A DNA stretch of 64,000 nt from Pararhizobium sp. GTDB taxonomy: Bacteria; Pseudomonadota; Alphaproteobacteria; Rhizobiales; Rhizobiaceae. Positions 16,298 through 29,866 of the stretch are shown here, piece after piece. The translations under genes and the position numbers were made by a program. Within the stretch, counting starts at the first letter, position 1. Every line of letters starts with the position of its first letter. The stretch spans positions 868,001-932,000 of the forward strand of contig CP051237.1 in assembly GCA_017794825.1 (NCBI GenBank). Direction: 5' to 3'. Below the pieces are notes generated by a model. It was not told the DNA's origin. It made no database searches and saw only the letters and a list, made by a program, of their open reading frames with translations.

Positions 16298-17287
16298 TTA
16301 TCGCACTGCAATTCCCAACAGCTCGGCGTCCAGCGCATTGAGAAAGCGTGTGATGATATGCGCGTTCACCCCAAAATCATGCGGACCGAAGCGCGATACG
16401 GATCGCATGTCGACGAACGTCGTCTGGGCTTCCTCCGTCAACCTGATGCTGATGTCGCTTTCCATTCCCCAGACGAGCGTCCGGGTTTCGGCCTGGATAA
16501 CGATTTCGGCGGTCTTTCCGGCCGCGCCCTCCAGCAGCAACTTTACATCGAGCGGTCCGAGGATGAGAGCCTCGGTGGCTTCTTCCTCGTTTTGCGGCGC
16601 AGTGATCGAAGAAGGTTCAGCCGTGGATATTTCCACGATACTGCCAGTGTCTTCCTCCGCCTCCGCAACGGGTTCGGATTCCTCCGCCGTCGGCGGCGGA
16701 GGTTCACCTGGCGCGGCGTCCCGTTCGGATTGCGGTTCGAGTGTCTCGACAATCTCGAGACCCTGCTTTTCGGCTACCAGGCGCACAGCCTGAAGGATAC
16801 GGTCCACCGCTCCCTCGTAGCGACGTCCGGTCACAAGCGGATAGGCCTCCGCCTGCCCCTCATAGGGTTCGGCCGGCATCATGAACTCCGCGATCAGCCA
16901 CTCGTTTTCATGCGACACGGGCTGGAGGAAGCCGGGCGGCTCCTCGATATTCGTCGTAATGTCGTAGATCCGCGGCAGGGTGGAGGCCCGATAGAGTACA
17001 AGACCTGAGGGAATAAGAACCGCCATCGCCATGAGCAGGCCCTTGAACGCCGCCATGCCGCCAACTGCACCGACCAGCCACAGACGGAATATCCCCCAAA
17101 GCGACAGGAGCAGCGCAAGTAGGGCAATGAGGCCGCTGAGCGCGAAAGTCGCCGCGAAAGTGATCGCCTCCAGGAATCCGAAACGATGCAGCACCGCCGT
17201 AAAGACGAAAAGCGCCAGCGCAAAAAGACCGAGTCGGCGGGACCATTGCGCGGCATAGGAAACGGATCGCTCGTAACGGACTTTCAT
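16298..17287 (-). CDS. DUF1499 domain-containing membrane protein
   Basis: A 329-residue protein. Three or four hydrophobic helices lie in residues about 15-110 (LGLFALALFVFTAVLHRFGF, GLIALLALLLSLWGIFRLWL). A DUF1499 part follows: IYDITTNIEEPPGF, then YEGAVDRILQAVRLVAEKQG, and RLTEEAQTTFVDMRSVSRFG near the end. A Pro/Glu-rich insert of about 60 residues (APGEPPPPTAEESEPVAEAE) splits the domain, which is longer than usual for the family. I start at ATG 17287, since an earlier in-frame start would extend into the promoter shared with the divergent aminotransferase. No function is known for DUF1499. Confidence 0.75.
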   Translation of the reverse strand: MKVRYERSVSYAAQWSRRLGLFALALFVFTAVLHRFGFLEAITFAATFALSGLIALLALLLSLWGIFRLWLVGAVGGMAAFKGLLMAMAVLIPSGLVLYRASTLPRIYDITTNIEEPPGFLQPVSHENEWLIAEFMMPAEPYEGQAEAYPLVTGRRYEGAVDRILQAVRLVAEKQGLEIVETLEPQSERDAAPGEPPPPTAEESEPVAEAEEDTGSIVEISTAEPSSITAPQNEEEATEALILGPLDVKLLLEGAAGKTAEIVIQAETRTLVWGMESDISIRLTEEAQTTFVDMRSVSRFGPHDFGVNAHIITRFLNALDAELLGIAVR

Positions 17288-17496
17288 GATGCAGACAGGA
17301 TCGCTCTTACCGGCAAAACGCGCTTCCACCCGCCAGCGAGTGGAAATCCGGAATCTGCATAATGCCTCGGATGCGTCGAATCCAGCCGTGAATGCAAATT
17401 CCCTCGACAGCGCTGGGCTGGACGCGATAGTGTCCCGGCACTTCTCATACGCGGTTCGATCCGCCGAATCTTCCGAATCCCCTTGCAGGTAAAACC

Positions 17497-18888
17497 ATGA
17501 ACAGCAATCCTCCACTTACCAATGTTCAGGCTCGCGATCTGGATGCGATCCTGCATCCCTACACGTCGCTTCACACCCTGCCGCAAACGGGCGCGACAGT
17601 CATTGATCACGGCAAGGGCGTCTATGTCTACGACACGCAAGGCAATGAATATATCGAGGGAATGTCGGGGCTCTGGTGCGCCGGTCTCGGTTTCGGCGAC
17701 GAGGAAATGGTCGAAGCGGCCACGGAACAGATGCGCGCGCTTCCATATTATCACCTGTTCGGAGGAATGGGCATCGAGCCGGCGATCGAACTCGCCGAAA
17801 AACTGAAGGAACTGGCTCCGGTCCCGATCTCCAAGGTTTTTTTCACCTCCTCCGGTTCGGAAGCAAACGACACACAGGTCAAGCTTGCCTGGTACTACAA
17901 CAACGCGCGTGGAAAACCGGAAAAGAAAAAGATCATTTCCCGGATCAAGGCGTATCATGGCGTTACCATCATGTCCGCCTCGCTGACCGGACTCCCCTAT
18001 AATCACAAGGGCTTCGACCTTCCTATCGACCGGGTCGTTCACACCGAGTGTCCGCACTACTACCGTTTTGGGCAGGACGGCGAATCCGAAGCCGATTTCG
18101 TGACCCGATTGGCCACATCCCTGCGCGAACTTATCGAACGCGAGGGACCGGACACCATCGCCGCAATGATCGCGGAACCGGTGATGGGCGCCGGCGGCGT
18201 CATCGTTCCGCCCAAGGGTTATTTCGAGACCATTCAGCCGATTCTGGATGAATACGACATCTACCTGATCGACGATGAAGTCATCAACGGCTTCGGTCGG
18301 ACCGGCAACTGGTGGGGCGCGGAAACGCTCGGCATGACGCCGAAGACGATCTCCGCCGCCAAGCAATTGACGTCCGCCTATGCGCCGCTCGGCGCAGTGA
18401 TGCTGCCCGAAGACATCTACCAGGCGTTTGTCGACCATTCGCGACAGATCGGCACGTTCGGACACGGCTTCACCTATGGCGGTCATCCGCTCGGATGCGC
18501 GCTGGGCGTCAAGGCGATCGAGATTTATCAGAAGCGCAATATTCTCAGCCACGTCCGCAGCCTCATCCCGACTTTCGAGGCGCGCATGAAGAAGATTGCG
18601 GACCATCCGATTGTCGGTGAGGCGCGGTATTGCGGCCTGATGGGCGGCGTCGAACTGGTGGCGGACAAGGCGACCAAAAAGTCTTTCGACGCTTCCGTCG
18701 GCATCGGCGCGAAGGCCGCGACCATCGCGCGTCAGAACGGCGCGATCTTCAGGGCTATTGGCGACACCCTGGCGATCTGTCCGCCGATGATCATGACCGA
18801 CGAAGAGCTCAACGTCCTTTTCGACCGGATGGAGAAAACTCTCGACGAAACAGAATTGCTAGCCAAGAAGGACAACCTTCGAGGCTAA
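17497..18888 (+). CDS. Class III pyridoxal-phosphate aminotransferase
   Basis: A 463-residue omega-transaminase of fold type I. It has KVFFTSSGSEANDTQVKLAW, the cofactor Asp in YLIDDEVINGFGRTG, the Schiff-base Lys in TISAAKQLTSAY, and FTYGGHPLGCALG. Length and motifs fit the pyruvate-dependent omega-amino acid, beta-alanine or putrescine transaminases, which move an amino group from an amine or omega-amino acid to a keto acid. Substrate choice cannot be read from sequence. It stands alone, divergent from the DUF1499 gene and ending in a hairpin before ppdK. Confidence 0.87.
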   Translation: MNSNPPLTNVQARDLDAILHPYTSLHTLPQTGATVIDHGKGVYVYDTQGNEYIEGMSGLWCAGLGFGDEEMVEAATEQMRALPYYHLFGGMGIEPAIELAEKLKELAPVPISKVFFTSSGSEANDTQVKLAWYYNNARGKPEKKKIISRIKAYHGVTIMSASLTGLPYNHKGFDLPIDRVVHTECPHYYRFGQDGESEADFVTRLATSLRELIEREGPDTIAAMIAEPVMGAGGVIVPPKGYFETIQPILDEYDIYLIDDEVINGFGRTGNWWGAETLGMTPKTISAAKQLTSAYAPLGAVMLPEDIYQAFVDHSRQIGTFGHGFTYGGHPLGCALGVKAIEIYQKRNILSHVRSLIPTFEARMKKIADHPIVGEARYCGLMGGVELVADKATKKSFDASVGIGAKAATIARQNGAIFRAIGDTLAICPPMIMTDEELNVLFDRMEKTLDETELLAKKDNLRG

Positions 18889-18917
18889 GGTTCGAGGGAA
18901 ATTTCAGCGACGAGAAA

Positions 18918-18941
18918 GTCGCGCTGCATCGGCAGCGCGAC
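18918..18941. terminator. Hairpin between convergent aminotransferase and ppdK genes
   Basis: GTCGCGCTGC, loop ATCG, GCAGCGCGAC: a perfect 10-bp stem with a tetraloop in the 77-bp gap between converging genes. A bidirectional terminator is likely, though no T-run follows. Confidence 0.65.
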
Positions 18942-18965
18942 AGATTGCAATGGAAGTTCCGGAGA

Positions 18966-21635
<2,670 letters not shown>

Positions 21636-21719
21636 GCGGTATCTCCCGTTGACCCCGACATTTGTCGGCGCGCCAATGACCTACATGACAAACAGGGTCG
21701 AATACCAGAGCGCGAAGCC

Positions 21720-21752
21720 GCACAAATTACATTTTATCGATTGAATTTGTGC
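21720..21752. terminator. Inverted repeat between smc and ppdK
   Basis: GCACAAATT and AATTTGTGC pair across a 15-base loop, 10 bp after the smc stop. Adding the flanking GCC/GGC with a bulge makes a longer imperfect stem. It could end smc transcription or act as an operator in the ppdK leader, since ppdK starts 85 bp further on. Confidence 0.4.
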
Positions 21753-21762
21753 AATGCGGCAA

Positions 21763-24700
21763 TCAACTTGCGTCGCGCATCTGTTCAGCGGTCTCCAGAT
21801 CCACGGAAACCAGTTGCGATACGCCCTGTTCGGCCATCGTGACGCCGAAGAGCCGGTTCATGCGCGCCATGGTGATCGGATTGTGGGTGATGATGACGAA
21901 ACGCGTTTCGGTGGTCGCCGCCATCTCGTCCATAAGGTTGCAAAAACGCTCGACATTATGATCGTCAAGCGGCGCATCGACCTCGTCGAGCACGCAGATG
22001 GGGGCCGGATTCGTCAGAAAGACGGCGAATATCAGCGCCATGGCCGTCAGCGCCTGTTCTCCACCGGAAAGCAGCGTCATGGTCTGAGGCTTCTTGCCTG
22101 GCGGACGGGCGAGGATTTCCAGTCCGGCTTCGAGCGGATCGTCCGACTCGACCAGTTGCAGTTCCGCGGTGCCGCCGCCAAAGAGATGTGTAAACAACCG
22201 CTTGAATTGATCATTGACCACGTCGAAGGCGGCGAGAAGGCGCTCGCGGCCTTCGCGGTTCAGGTTCTGGATCGCCTGACGCAGCTTGCCGATCGCCTCC
22301 ACCACATCTTCGCGCTCGACCACGATGGTCTGCAGCCTTTCCGACAGTTCCTGCTGCTCCTCCTCAGCCCTCAGATTGACCGCGCCCAACCGCTCACGCT
22401 CGATCTTCAGACGCTCCAACCGGCGATCGACCTGTTCCGGATCCGGGAGGTCCTGGTTGGCGGCCAGTCCCGTGTGGCGAATGGCCTCGTGCGGAGGACA
22501 TTTCAAGACTTCACCGATGCGGGACTCGGAGGCTGAACGCTTTTCCTTCGCCGCATTCAGTCGCTCTTCGGCGCGTCCGCGCTGTTCGCGACCCTGAGAC
22601 AGAAGCTCCAGCGCGCGAGACGCCTCCTGATCGGCCTCGCGTTGATCATTCTCCGCGGCAGCAAGAATGTCGGCGGCCTTTTTCCTCGCCTCTTCGGCGT
22701 TGGTGAGTTCGTTCATCAGCCGGCGACGCTGCTGCTCGAGTTCGTCAGGCGCATCGGACAGCTTGTCTGCCTCTTCAGCAGTTTCCTTCAACCGCTCTTT
22801 CAGCGTCGCAATATGCTGCTCGGCGTTGGCCACGCGCCGGGTCCAGTTTTCCCGTTCTCCGGCAATCGCCCTCAGCCGTCGATCTCTGGCTTCTTTCTCG
22901 CGCTTCAACCCTTCGTAAAGGGAGCGGGCTTCCGCCATGGCGGAACGGTCCTCGGCGACGTTGGCTCTGAGCGTTTCAAGCCGGCTTTCAAGCGCGCCGA
23001 GATCCGGGGCAGACGCCAGCGCAAGCTGCGCATTTTTATGAGAGCCCTGCGCTTCCTCGAGCTGTGTCTCGATCTGCTTGCGGAGCTCGCTCAGAACCGT
23101 GCGGCGATTGGCGATTTCGCCGGTCGCCTTTTCCGCTGCGGAGTGAGCTTCGCGCGCCAGCATCAATTCGCGCTGTGCGCTACGCAACTCCTCGCGCGTC
23201 TGACGCTGCTTCTCGCTCCCCGCCTTGAGCGCCTCTTCGGCCTGTTTCAACCCATCCTCGGCGGCGCGAAGGATTTTCGTCGCCACGACGGCTTCGGCGT
23301 CGAGTTCGGCCAGCCGGTTCTTCTGCGCAAGCCTCTGGGCCGCAGCCGTGGGCGCGTTTGCGGTTGCGACGAAGCCGTCCCAGCGCCAGAGCGAACCGTC
23401 GACGCCAACAAGCGCCTGCCCGGTCTGCAACTGGCCTTGCAGCCGTTCTCCCTCTTCCGCAGTCTCGACGATTCCGATCTGCGCGAGCCGTCGCGCCAGT
23501 TCCTTCGGACCGCTCACGCGGGACGCAAGCGACGGCGCGCCTTCCGGTAGAGAAGGATCGCTTCCCGTATCAGACACCAGTCCCCAATAGGCCGGGGCGG
23601 AACTGTCCAGCGGCTGTTCGAGATCGTCGCCAAGGGCCGCGCCCAGAGCTGCCTCATAGCCTTTTTCGACCTTCATCTTGTCGACCACGGGCGGGAACAG
23701 ATCATCGTTGCCGCCGGCGTTCAGAATTTTCGAGATGGTGCGGGATTCGGTTTCAATCCGGTTCAGTTCCGATCGCGCCTCCTGCACCGGCTTGCGCAAT
23801 TCGACTTCGGCGCGACGACCGGCCTCGATCGTCTCCTCCAGTTCGTTCAACACCGCTTCAAGCGCGGCTACCTTTTCCTCGAACTCCTTCACGGCGGCCA
23901 GTTTGAGCGCGGGATCAGGCAAGCCGGCTATTTTCTCGCCAATCTCGTCAAGCTCACGCCTTGTTTCCGCAAGCTGTCTTTCGAACCGGTCGCGGCGCTC
24001 ACTCGCCTCCGCAAGCGCGCGTTCCGACTGGGTGCGCTGAGCCGCCGCCTCCGCGCGCTCGGAGGTCGCCTGTCCGAGCGCCGTCTCGCTGTTCGCCAGC
24101 GTCGCCTCGGTCTCGCGGAAGCGCGCTTCCTTTTCGGCTTCGACGTCGCCGCCTGACTGGTCGGCTTCCCGCAGTTCGTCTTCCTCGGAGGCCAACTTTT
24201 CAAGGATGTCGGCGTTGTCGACGACAAGCTGCTCCTCGCGCTCTATGTCCGCGGAAAGCTGCGTCATGCGTCGGTCAATTTCCGAACGCCGGCCGGCAAG
24301 CCGTTCCGCCTCCTCCTCGATCTGTGCACGAGCAATCTGCAATCTTTGCAGGGCAGCGGCCGCCTTTGCCTCGTCTTCCCGCAGTTTCGGCAGTTTGTGA
24401 GCGTTGATCGCCTGGCCCTTGGCGGCTTCCATCTGCTGCTGCGAACGTTCCGCAACCAGGCTGGTCGCCTGTGAGAGAGCGGATTCAGCTTCCGCCTCGG
24501 CGGCCTTCGCCTCCAGCCAGCGAATATGCAGAAGCGTCGCCTCGGCCTTGCGGACATCCGCGGATAGAATCTTGAAACGATTTGCCTGACGGGCCTGCCG
24601 TTTCAGGCTTTCGATCTGGGTTTCGAGTTCGGAGGTCACGTCCTCCAGCCGCTCAAGATTGGTTTCGGCCGCTCTCAGCCGCAGTTCCGCCTCGTGCCGG

Positions 24701-25227
24701 CGCGAGTGCAGTCCGGAAATTCCGGCGGCCTCTTCGAGCAACTGCCGCCGGGCCTGGGGTTTCGCCTGGATAAGCTCGCCGATCCGGCCCTGTCCGACCA
24801 TTGAGGGAGAACGGGCGCCCGTCGAAGCATCGGCGAACAGCAACTGCACATCCTTGGCGCGGGCTTCCTTGCCGTTGATGCGATATACGGAGCCGGATTC
24901 ACGCTCTATGCGGCGCGTCACCTGGATCTCGTCCTCGTCATTGAAGGCGGCGGGCGCCGTGCGATCGGTATTGTTGAGGAACAGCCCAACCTCTGCAGTG
25001 TTGCGCGAGGGGCGGTTGCCGGAACCGGAGAAGATAACGTCGTCCATGCCGGACGCGCGCATGTTCTTGTAGGAGTTTTCGCCCATTACCCATCGCATAG
25101 CCTCGACGAGGTTGGACTTGCCGCAGCCATTGGGACCGACAACGCCCGTCAGCCCCTTTTCGATGTGGAATTCCGTGGGATCGACGAAGGATTTGAAACC
25201 CAGCAGGCGAAGCCGGTCAAATTTCAC
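21763..25227 (-). CDS. smc: Chromosome segregation ATPase SMC
   Basis: The bacterial SMC subunit of condensin, 1154 residues, full length. The N-terminal head begins MKFDRLRLLGFKSFVDPTEF and has Walker A GPNGCGKSN (about residues 32-40). Long coiled coils flank a hinge at about residues 510-640 (KGYEAALGAALGDDLEQPL). The C-terminal head has the signature TLLSGGEQALTAMAL and Walker B CVLDEVDAPLDDHNVERF. The first codon is GTG at 25227, which matches the family start exactly, with GGGAGG as ribosome binding site. That site and the start codon lie inside a perfect hairpin (separate entry). The upstream DsbA-like gene ends 74 bp away on the same strand. No scpA or scpB is in the window. Confidence 0.95.
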   Translation of the reverse strand: MKFDRLRLLGFKSFVDPTEFHIEKGLTGVVGPNGCGKSNLVEAMRWVMGENSYKNMRASGMDDVIFSGSGNRPSRNTAEVGLFLNNTDRTAPAAFNDEDEIQVTRRIERESGSVYRINGKEARAKDVQLLFADASTGARSPSMVGQGRIGELIQAKPQARRQLLEEAAGISGLHSRRHEAELRLRAAETNLERLEDVTSELETQIESLKRQARQANRFKILSADVRKAEATLLHIRWLEAKAAEAEAESALSQATSLVAERSQQQMEAAKGQAINAHKLPKLREDEAKAAAALQRLQIARAQIEEEAERLAGRRSEIDRRMTQLSADIEREEQLVVDNADILEKLASEEDELREADQSGGDVEAEKEARFRETEATLANSETALGQATSERAEAAAQRTQSERALAEASERRDRFERQLAETRRELDEIGEKIAGLPDPALKLAAVKEFEEKVAALEAVLNELEETIEAGRRAEVELRKPVQEARSELNRIETESRTISKILNAGGNDDLFPPVVDKMKVEKGYEAALGAALGDDLEQPLDSSAPAYWGLVSDTGSDPSLPEGAPSLASRVSGPKELARRLAQIGIVETAEEGERLQGQLQTGQALVGVDGSLWRWDGFVATANAPTAAAQRLAQKNRLAELDAEAVVATKILRAAEDGLKQAEEALKAGSEKQRQTREELRSAQRELMLAREAHSAAEKATGEIANRRTVLSELRKQIETQLEEAQGSHKNAQLALASAPDLGALESRLETLRANVAEDRSAMAEARSLYEGLKREKEARDRRLRAIAGERENWTRRVANAEQHIATLKERLKETAEEADKLSDAPDELEQQRRRLMNELTNAEEARKKAADILAAAENDQREADQEASRALELLSQGREQRGRAEERLNAAKEKRSASESRIGEVLKCPPHEAIRHTGLAANQDLPDPEQVDRRLERLKIERERLGAVNLRAEEEQQELSERLQTIVVEREDVVEAIGKLRQAIQNLNREGRERLLAAFDVVNDQFKRLFTHLFGGGTAELQLVESDDPLEAGLEILARPPGKKPQTMTLLSGGEQALTAMALIFAVFLTNPAPICVLDEVDAPLDDHNVERFCNLMDEMAATTETRFVIITHNPITMARMNRLFGVTMAEQGVSQLVSVDLETAEQMRDAS

Positions 25228-25246
25228 GGGAGATCCTCCCGTGAAA
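25222..25246 (-). promoter_or_regulatory. Hairpin enclosing the smc ribosome binding site and GTG start
   Basis: Read on the minus strand, TTTCACGGGAG, loop GAT, CTCCCGTGAAA form a perfect 11-bp stem with a 3-base loop. The left arm and loop hold the Shine-Dalgarno GGGAGG, and the right arm holds the GTG start codon of smc paired with CAC. In the folded RNA both would be hidden, suggesting translational control. Alternatively it is simply a terminator-like stem behind the dsbA-like gene. Confidence 0.55.
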
Positions 25247-25301
25247 CGACGTCAGAAAGTATTTGCAGAAATACGCGACGCAATCTGCAGAACGGGAAGC
25301 G

Positions 25302-26135
25302 TCAAAGCAAACTGTCGATAAGGGCCGACATCTGGTCAACTGACATGTTCCCCGAATACCGGTTTCCATTGATCAGGAAAGTCGGTGTGGATGTGACGCC
25401 AAATTCCTGAACAGCCTTGTTTTTTACTGTATTCACATCGTCTACAAGCTGCTGGTTCGTCAAGCAGGCCTCAAAGGTCTCCTGTGTAAAACCTGCAAGT
25501 TTGGCGATATTCAGCAGCGCAGTGCGCGCATCTTCTGCACGCGCCCAGTTTTGCTGCTGCTGCATGAGAACCTCGACCATCGGAAAAAACTTGTCGTCGG
25601 GAGCGCACCGAGCCAGCATGATCGCCGCAGTCGCCCGCGGATCGAACGGGAATTCACGCACGATGAACTGGATCTTGCCGCTGTCTGCATATTTCTCGAT
25701 GATCGGCTTGAACGTGCTGTTGTGGAAGGCTGCGCAATGCGGACAGGTCATCGACATGTATTCAACGATCTTGACCGGCGCGTTCGCGTCGCCGAGATAT
25801 TTTTCTTCCATCGGACCGGGCTCAAGAACAGCGTCCATGTCGACGCTGCCGTCCGACGACGGCAAATCGACCGAACCGCTGGTGCTTGCCTGGGCGACCT
25901 GAACGCCTTCTTCACTGGATGACGCAGCGGAAGTCTGCTGCGTCTCGCCGTCGGATATGGCGCCTGTGGTAATCGAATTGTCGGCGCTCATTTGCGATGT
26001 CGACGATACAGGCGCCATCGTCTCGGCGGTCTTGTTTCCGCCGCTGTCGGAACATGCCGCAAGCGCGATCGCCAGAGCCGTTGCTCCAGCCAGTTTCGAC
26101 ATGTTCCGGACAATGGTGTTCGCATTTGACGACAT
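25302..26135 (-). CDS. DsbA-family thioredoxin-fold lipoprotein
   Basis: This 277-residue protein has a lipoprotein signal with lipobox LAAC at about residue 26, then about 80 residues of Ser/Thr/Gly/Ala-rich linker. A DsbA-like thioredoxin domain follows from about residue 105. The redox motif is CPHC in MSMTCPHCAAFH, identical to the DsbA active site, and the cis-Pro region is GVTSTPTFLINGNRYSG. It probably oxidises or isomerises disulfides of envelope proteins while tethered to the membrane. Start ATG 26135 is preceded by AGGGAAAT; an upstream in-frame start at 26174 would break the signal peptide layout. Confidence 0.87.
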   Translation of the reverse strand: MSSNANTIVRNMSKLAGATALAIALAACSDSGGNKTAETMAPVSSTSQMSADNSITTGAISDGETQQTSAASSSEEGVQVAQASTSGSVDLPSSDGSVDMDAVLEPGPMEEKYLGDANAPVKIVEYMSMTCPHCAAFHNSTFKPIIEKYADSGKIQFIVREFPFDPRATAAIMLARCAPDDKFFPMVEVLMQQQQNWARAEDARTALLNIAKLAGFTQETFEACLTNQQLVDDVNTVKNKAVQEFGVTSTPTFLINGNRYSGNMSVDQMSALIDSLL

Positions 26136-26227
26136 TGGTAATTTCCCTGATTTCCAGCAACTCGGTTGGGACACATATAGCCATAAATGCGGCAGAACAA
26201 CCGTTTTGGGATCGATTCACGGACGTG

Positions 26228-26725
26228 TTATCGCCGCGGCGCATCCGGCTGTGTCAGAACCGCCTTGCCCAGCCTGTCCAGCGCCTGCCGCAACCGGTCA
26301 TCCTCGATGTGTTCGAGCATGCGATCGAGCCGGCCTTGCTGTTCAGGCGGCATTTCCCGGACACGGGCCGGACGGCGCGATCCTGCCGACACCGGCTTCT
26401 GGACGATCTTGACCCGGTCGACCGCCGGAAATCCGAAGATGGCGTTCAGCCTCTGGACCAGCTGATCGGTCTCGTGCGCGAGAAAGAGCGCGCGCGCGCC
26501 CTCGCAGGCAATCGTCAGCACGCCGGGAACGAATTGTTCGTCCGGCCCGCTTCTGCGCGGCCATTTGATGCTATCTGGCCGGGTGCAGTCGACGTAATCA
26601 GGTCCGACGACCTCGTCCCACATGCCAAGCAACATGGTGTTGATGCCGGCGCGTTTCGCCAGAACGGGATCGATCAGCGCGTTGGCGATTTCGCTGATCT
26701 GCCTGGTTCCAACGTTCTTGACCAT
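26228..26725 (-). CDS. DUF721 (DciA-like) domain-containing protein
   Basis: The frame gives 165 residues, with a DUF721-type N-terminal half (ISEIANALIDPVLAKRAGIN, MLLGMWDEVVGPDYVD, then LTIACEGARALFLAHETDQL) and a basic C-terminal tail. DUF721 proteins are small KH-like nucleic-acid-associated proteins; in many bacteria without DnaC, a member called DciA loads the replicative helicase, so a role near DNA is plausible. It is divergent from mutY and sits in the conserved order dsbA-like, DUF721, mutY. The only usable Met is at 26725. Confidence 0.75.
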   Translation of the reverse strand: MVKNVGTRQISEIANALIDPVLAKRAGINTMLLGMWDEVVGPDYVDCTRPDSIKWPRRSGPDEQFVPGVLTIACEGARALFLAHETDQLVQRLNAIFGFPAVDRVKIVQKPVSAGSRRPARVREMPPEQQGRLDRMLEHIEDDRLRQALDRLGKAVLTQPDAPRR

Positions 26726-26802
26726 TGAGCGCAACCGAGTTTTCCACCAAGCGGCATTGAAAATGCCTTGCTGCACTCTACAAGTCGAATGGTCCCACTG
26801 CA

Positions 26803-27879
26803 ATGCCGACGGCTCAAATGAACCACACGAATACGGCGCACGCCACAACTCTCCTGAACTGGTACGACAGGCATCACCGCAGCCTTCCCTGGCGGGTCTC
26901 GCCGCAGGACAGGGACCGCGGAGAACGGCCCGACCCGTATCGAATATGGCTATCGGAGATCATGCTGCAGCAGACAACCGTGCAGGCGGTGAAACCCTAT
27001 TTCGCGGATTTCCTGAGGCGCTGGCCGACGATCTCCAAGCTTGCCGCGGCCAGTGAAGAGGACGTTCTGAAAGCCTGGGCCGGTCTTGGTTATTACTCCC
27101 GTGCGAGAAACCTCAAAAAATGCGCCGACGCGATCGTGCGCGACCATGACGGCCGGTTTCCGCAGACAACCGAGGCGCTCAAGAAACTGCCCGGCATCGG
27201 CGACTATACGGCGGCGGCGATCGCGGCCATAGCATTCGATAGTCGTGCGGCCGTCGTCGACGGCAATATCGAGCGGGTGATTTCACGCATCAAGGCCATC
27301 GACACGCCCCTGCCGGCTGCGAAACCCGAAATCAGAGCGATCGTGCACGACCTGACGCCCGAGGAACGGCCGGGCGATTTCGCCCAGGCGCTCATGGATC
27401 TCGGCGCGACGCTCTGCACCCCGAAACGACCGGCCTGCGCGCTTTGTCCTTTCAATTCCGACTGCGAGGCGTTCGCAACTTCCGACCCGGAGCTTTATCC
27501 CGTCAAGCCCGCGAAAAAGGCGAAACCAGTGCGCCGCGGCGCGGCCTTCGTCGCCGTCGACCGTTCCGGAGCAATCCTTTTGCGAAAACGACCGGACAGC
27601 GGACTGCTCGCAGGAATGAGCGAGGTTCCGACCACAGACTGGAACGCGAGTCGAGACGGCGACACAGACCCGCAGGCGGCGCCGTTTTCCGCCGAATGGC
27701 GCGCAAAGGGCAGCATCAAGCACGTTTTCACGCATTTCGAATTGCGGCTGGACATCTACCGCGCGGACATCGCGGCATGCCCCCCGATCGACAGCGGCTG
27801 GTGGTCACCGCCCGGTGAAATCGACGGTGAAGCGTTGCCAACTGTCATGAAAAAGGCGATAGCGGCTGCTATCTCCTGA
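26803..27879 (+). CDS. mutY: A/G-specific adenine glycosylase MutY
   Basis: Removes adenine mispaired with 8-oxoguanine. In this 358-residue protein the helix-hairpin-helix is LPGIGDYTAAAIAAIAF, with the catalytic Asp in VVDGNIERVISR. The iron-sulfur loop has Cys spaced C-x6-C-x2-C-x5-C (CTPKRPACALCPFNSDC). A C-terminal NUDIX-like domain (about residues 235-355) recognises the 8-oxoguanine side. The start is either ATG 26803 or ATG 26818; neither has a strong binding site, and the homologous part begins near residue 15. Confidence 0.93.
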   Translation: MPTAQMNHTNTAHATTLLNWYDRHHRSLPWRVSPQDRDRGERPDPYRIWLSEIMLQQTTVQAVKPYFADFLRRWPTISKLAAASEEDVLKAWAGLGYYSRARNLKKCADAIVRDHDGRFPQTTEALKKLPGIGDYTAAAIAAIAFDSRAAVVDGNIERVISRIKAIDTPLPAAKPEIRAIVHDLTPEERPGDFAQALMDLGATLCTPKRPACALCPFNSDCEAFATSDPELYPVKPAKKAKPVRRGAAFVAVDRSGAILLRKRPDSGLLAGMSEVPTTDWNASRDGDTDPQAAPFSAEWRAKGSIKHVFTHFELRLDIYRADIAACPPIDSGWWSPPGEIDGEALPTVMKKAIAAAIS

Positions 27880-27912
27880 CACCTTGCAGCCGCCAAAAAG
27901 GAATTCCATCAC

Positions 27913-28527
27913 ATGAGCGAACCGGTGCGCCACATCGTCTTTGATATCGGCAAGGTCCTGATCCACTACGATCCGCACATTCCCTTCAGCAGGATCATCC
28001 CCGACGCGACCGAAAGACAGTGGTTCTTCGACAATATCTGCACCCATGAATGGAACCTGGAACAGGATCGCGGACGAACATGGCAAGAGGCGGAAGAACA
28101 TCTGATCGCCGAACACCCAGATCACGAGGAACGCATCCGCGCATTCCGGATGAACTGGCACGAGATGGTCCCGCACGCCTACGACGACAGCGTTGAGGTC
28201 ATGCGGAGCCTGATGGGCCAGGGCTACGACGTGACAATGCTGACCAACTTCGCCTCCGACACTTTCCGTGAGGCTCAGGAGCGATTCACGTTTCTCAAGG
28301 AACCGCGCGGCGCGACCGTGTCAGGCGATATCGGCCTGATCAAACCCGATGTCGCAATCTACGAAACCCATGCGGAAAGCTTCGACCTCGATCCTGCGAC
28401 CAGCCTGTTCATTGACGACAGTCATCCCAATGTCGAAGGCGCGCGCGCAGCCGGCTGGAAAGCCATTCACTTCAAAAGCGCGCCCGACCTGCTTGCCGAC
28501 CTCGAAAAATACGGCGTCAAAGTCTGA
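27913..28527 (+). CDS. HAD-family hydrolase (subfamily IA)
   Basis: A 204-residue haloacid dehalogenase-like phosphatase. Motif I is FDIGKVLIHYDP, with Gly in place of the second Asp, as in YihX-type members. Motif II is in MLTNFAS, motif III Lys in IGLIKPDVAIYE and motif IV in SLFIDDSHPNVEGARAAG. A small helical cap lies between. It follows mutY by 33 bp on the same strand and is convergent with ccrM (9-bp gap). The substrate is unknown, probably a small sugar phosphate. Confidence 0.82.
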   Translation: MSEPVRHIVFDIGKVLIHYDPHIPFSRIIPDATERQWFFDNICTHEWNLEQDRGRTWQEAEEHLIAEHPDHEERIRAFRMNWHEMVPHAYDDSVEVMRSLMGQGYDVTMLTNFASDTFREAQERFTFLKEPRGATVSGDIGLIKPDVAIYETHAESFDLDPATSLFIDDSHPNVEGARAAGWKAIHFKSAPDLLADLEKYGVKV

Positions 28528-28536
28528 ATTCGGGAT

Positions 28537-29787
<1,251 letters not shown>

Positions 29788-29866
29788 TTACAATGGTGTA
29801 ATCCCCGGGCGCCGCGGCATTCCGGCCTTCCGGGCCGGACAAAAACCAACAGCAGCAGGAAAATAA

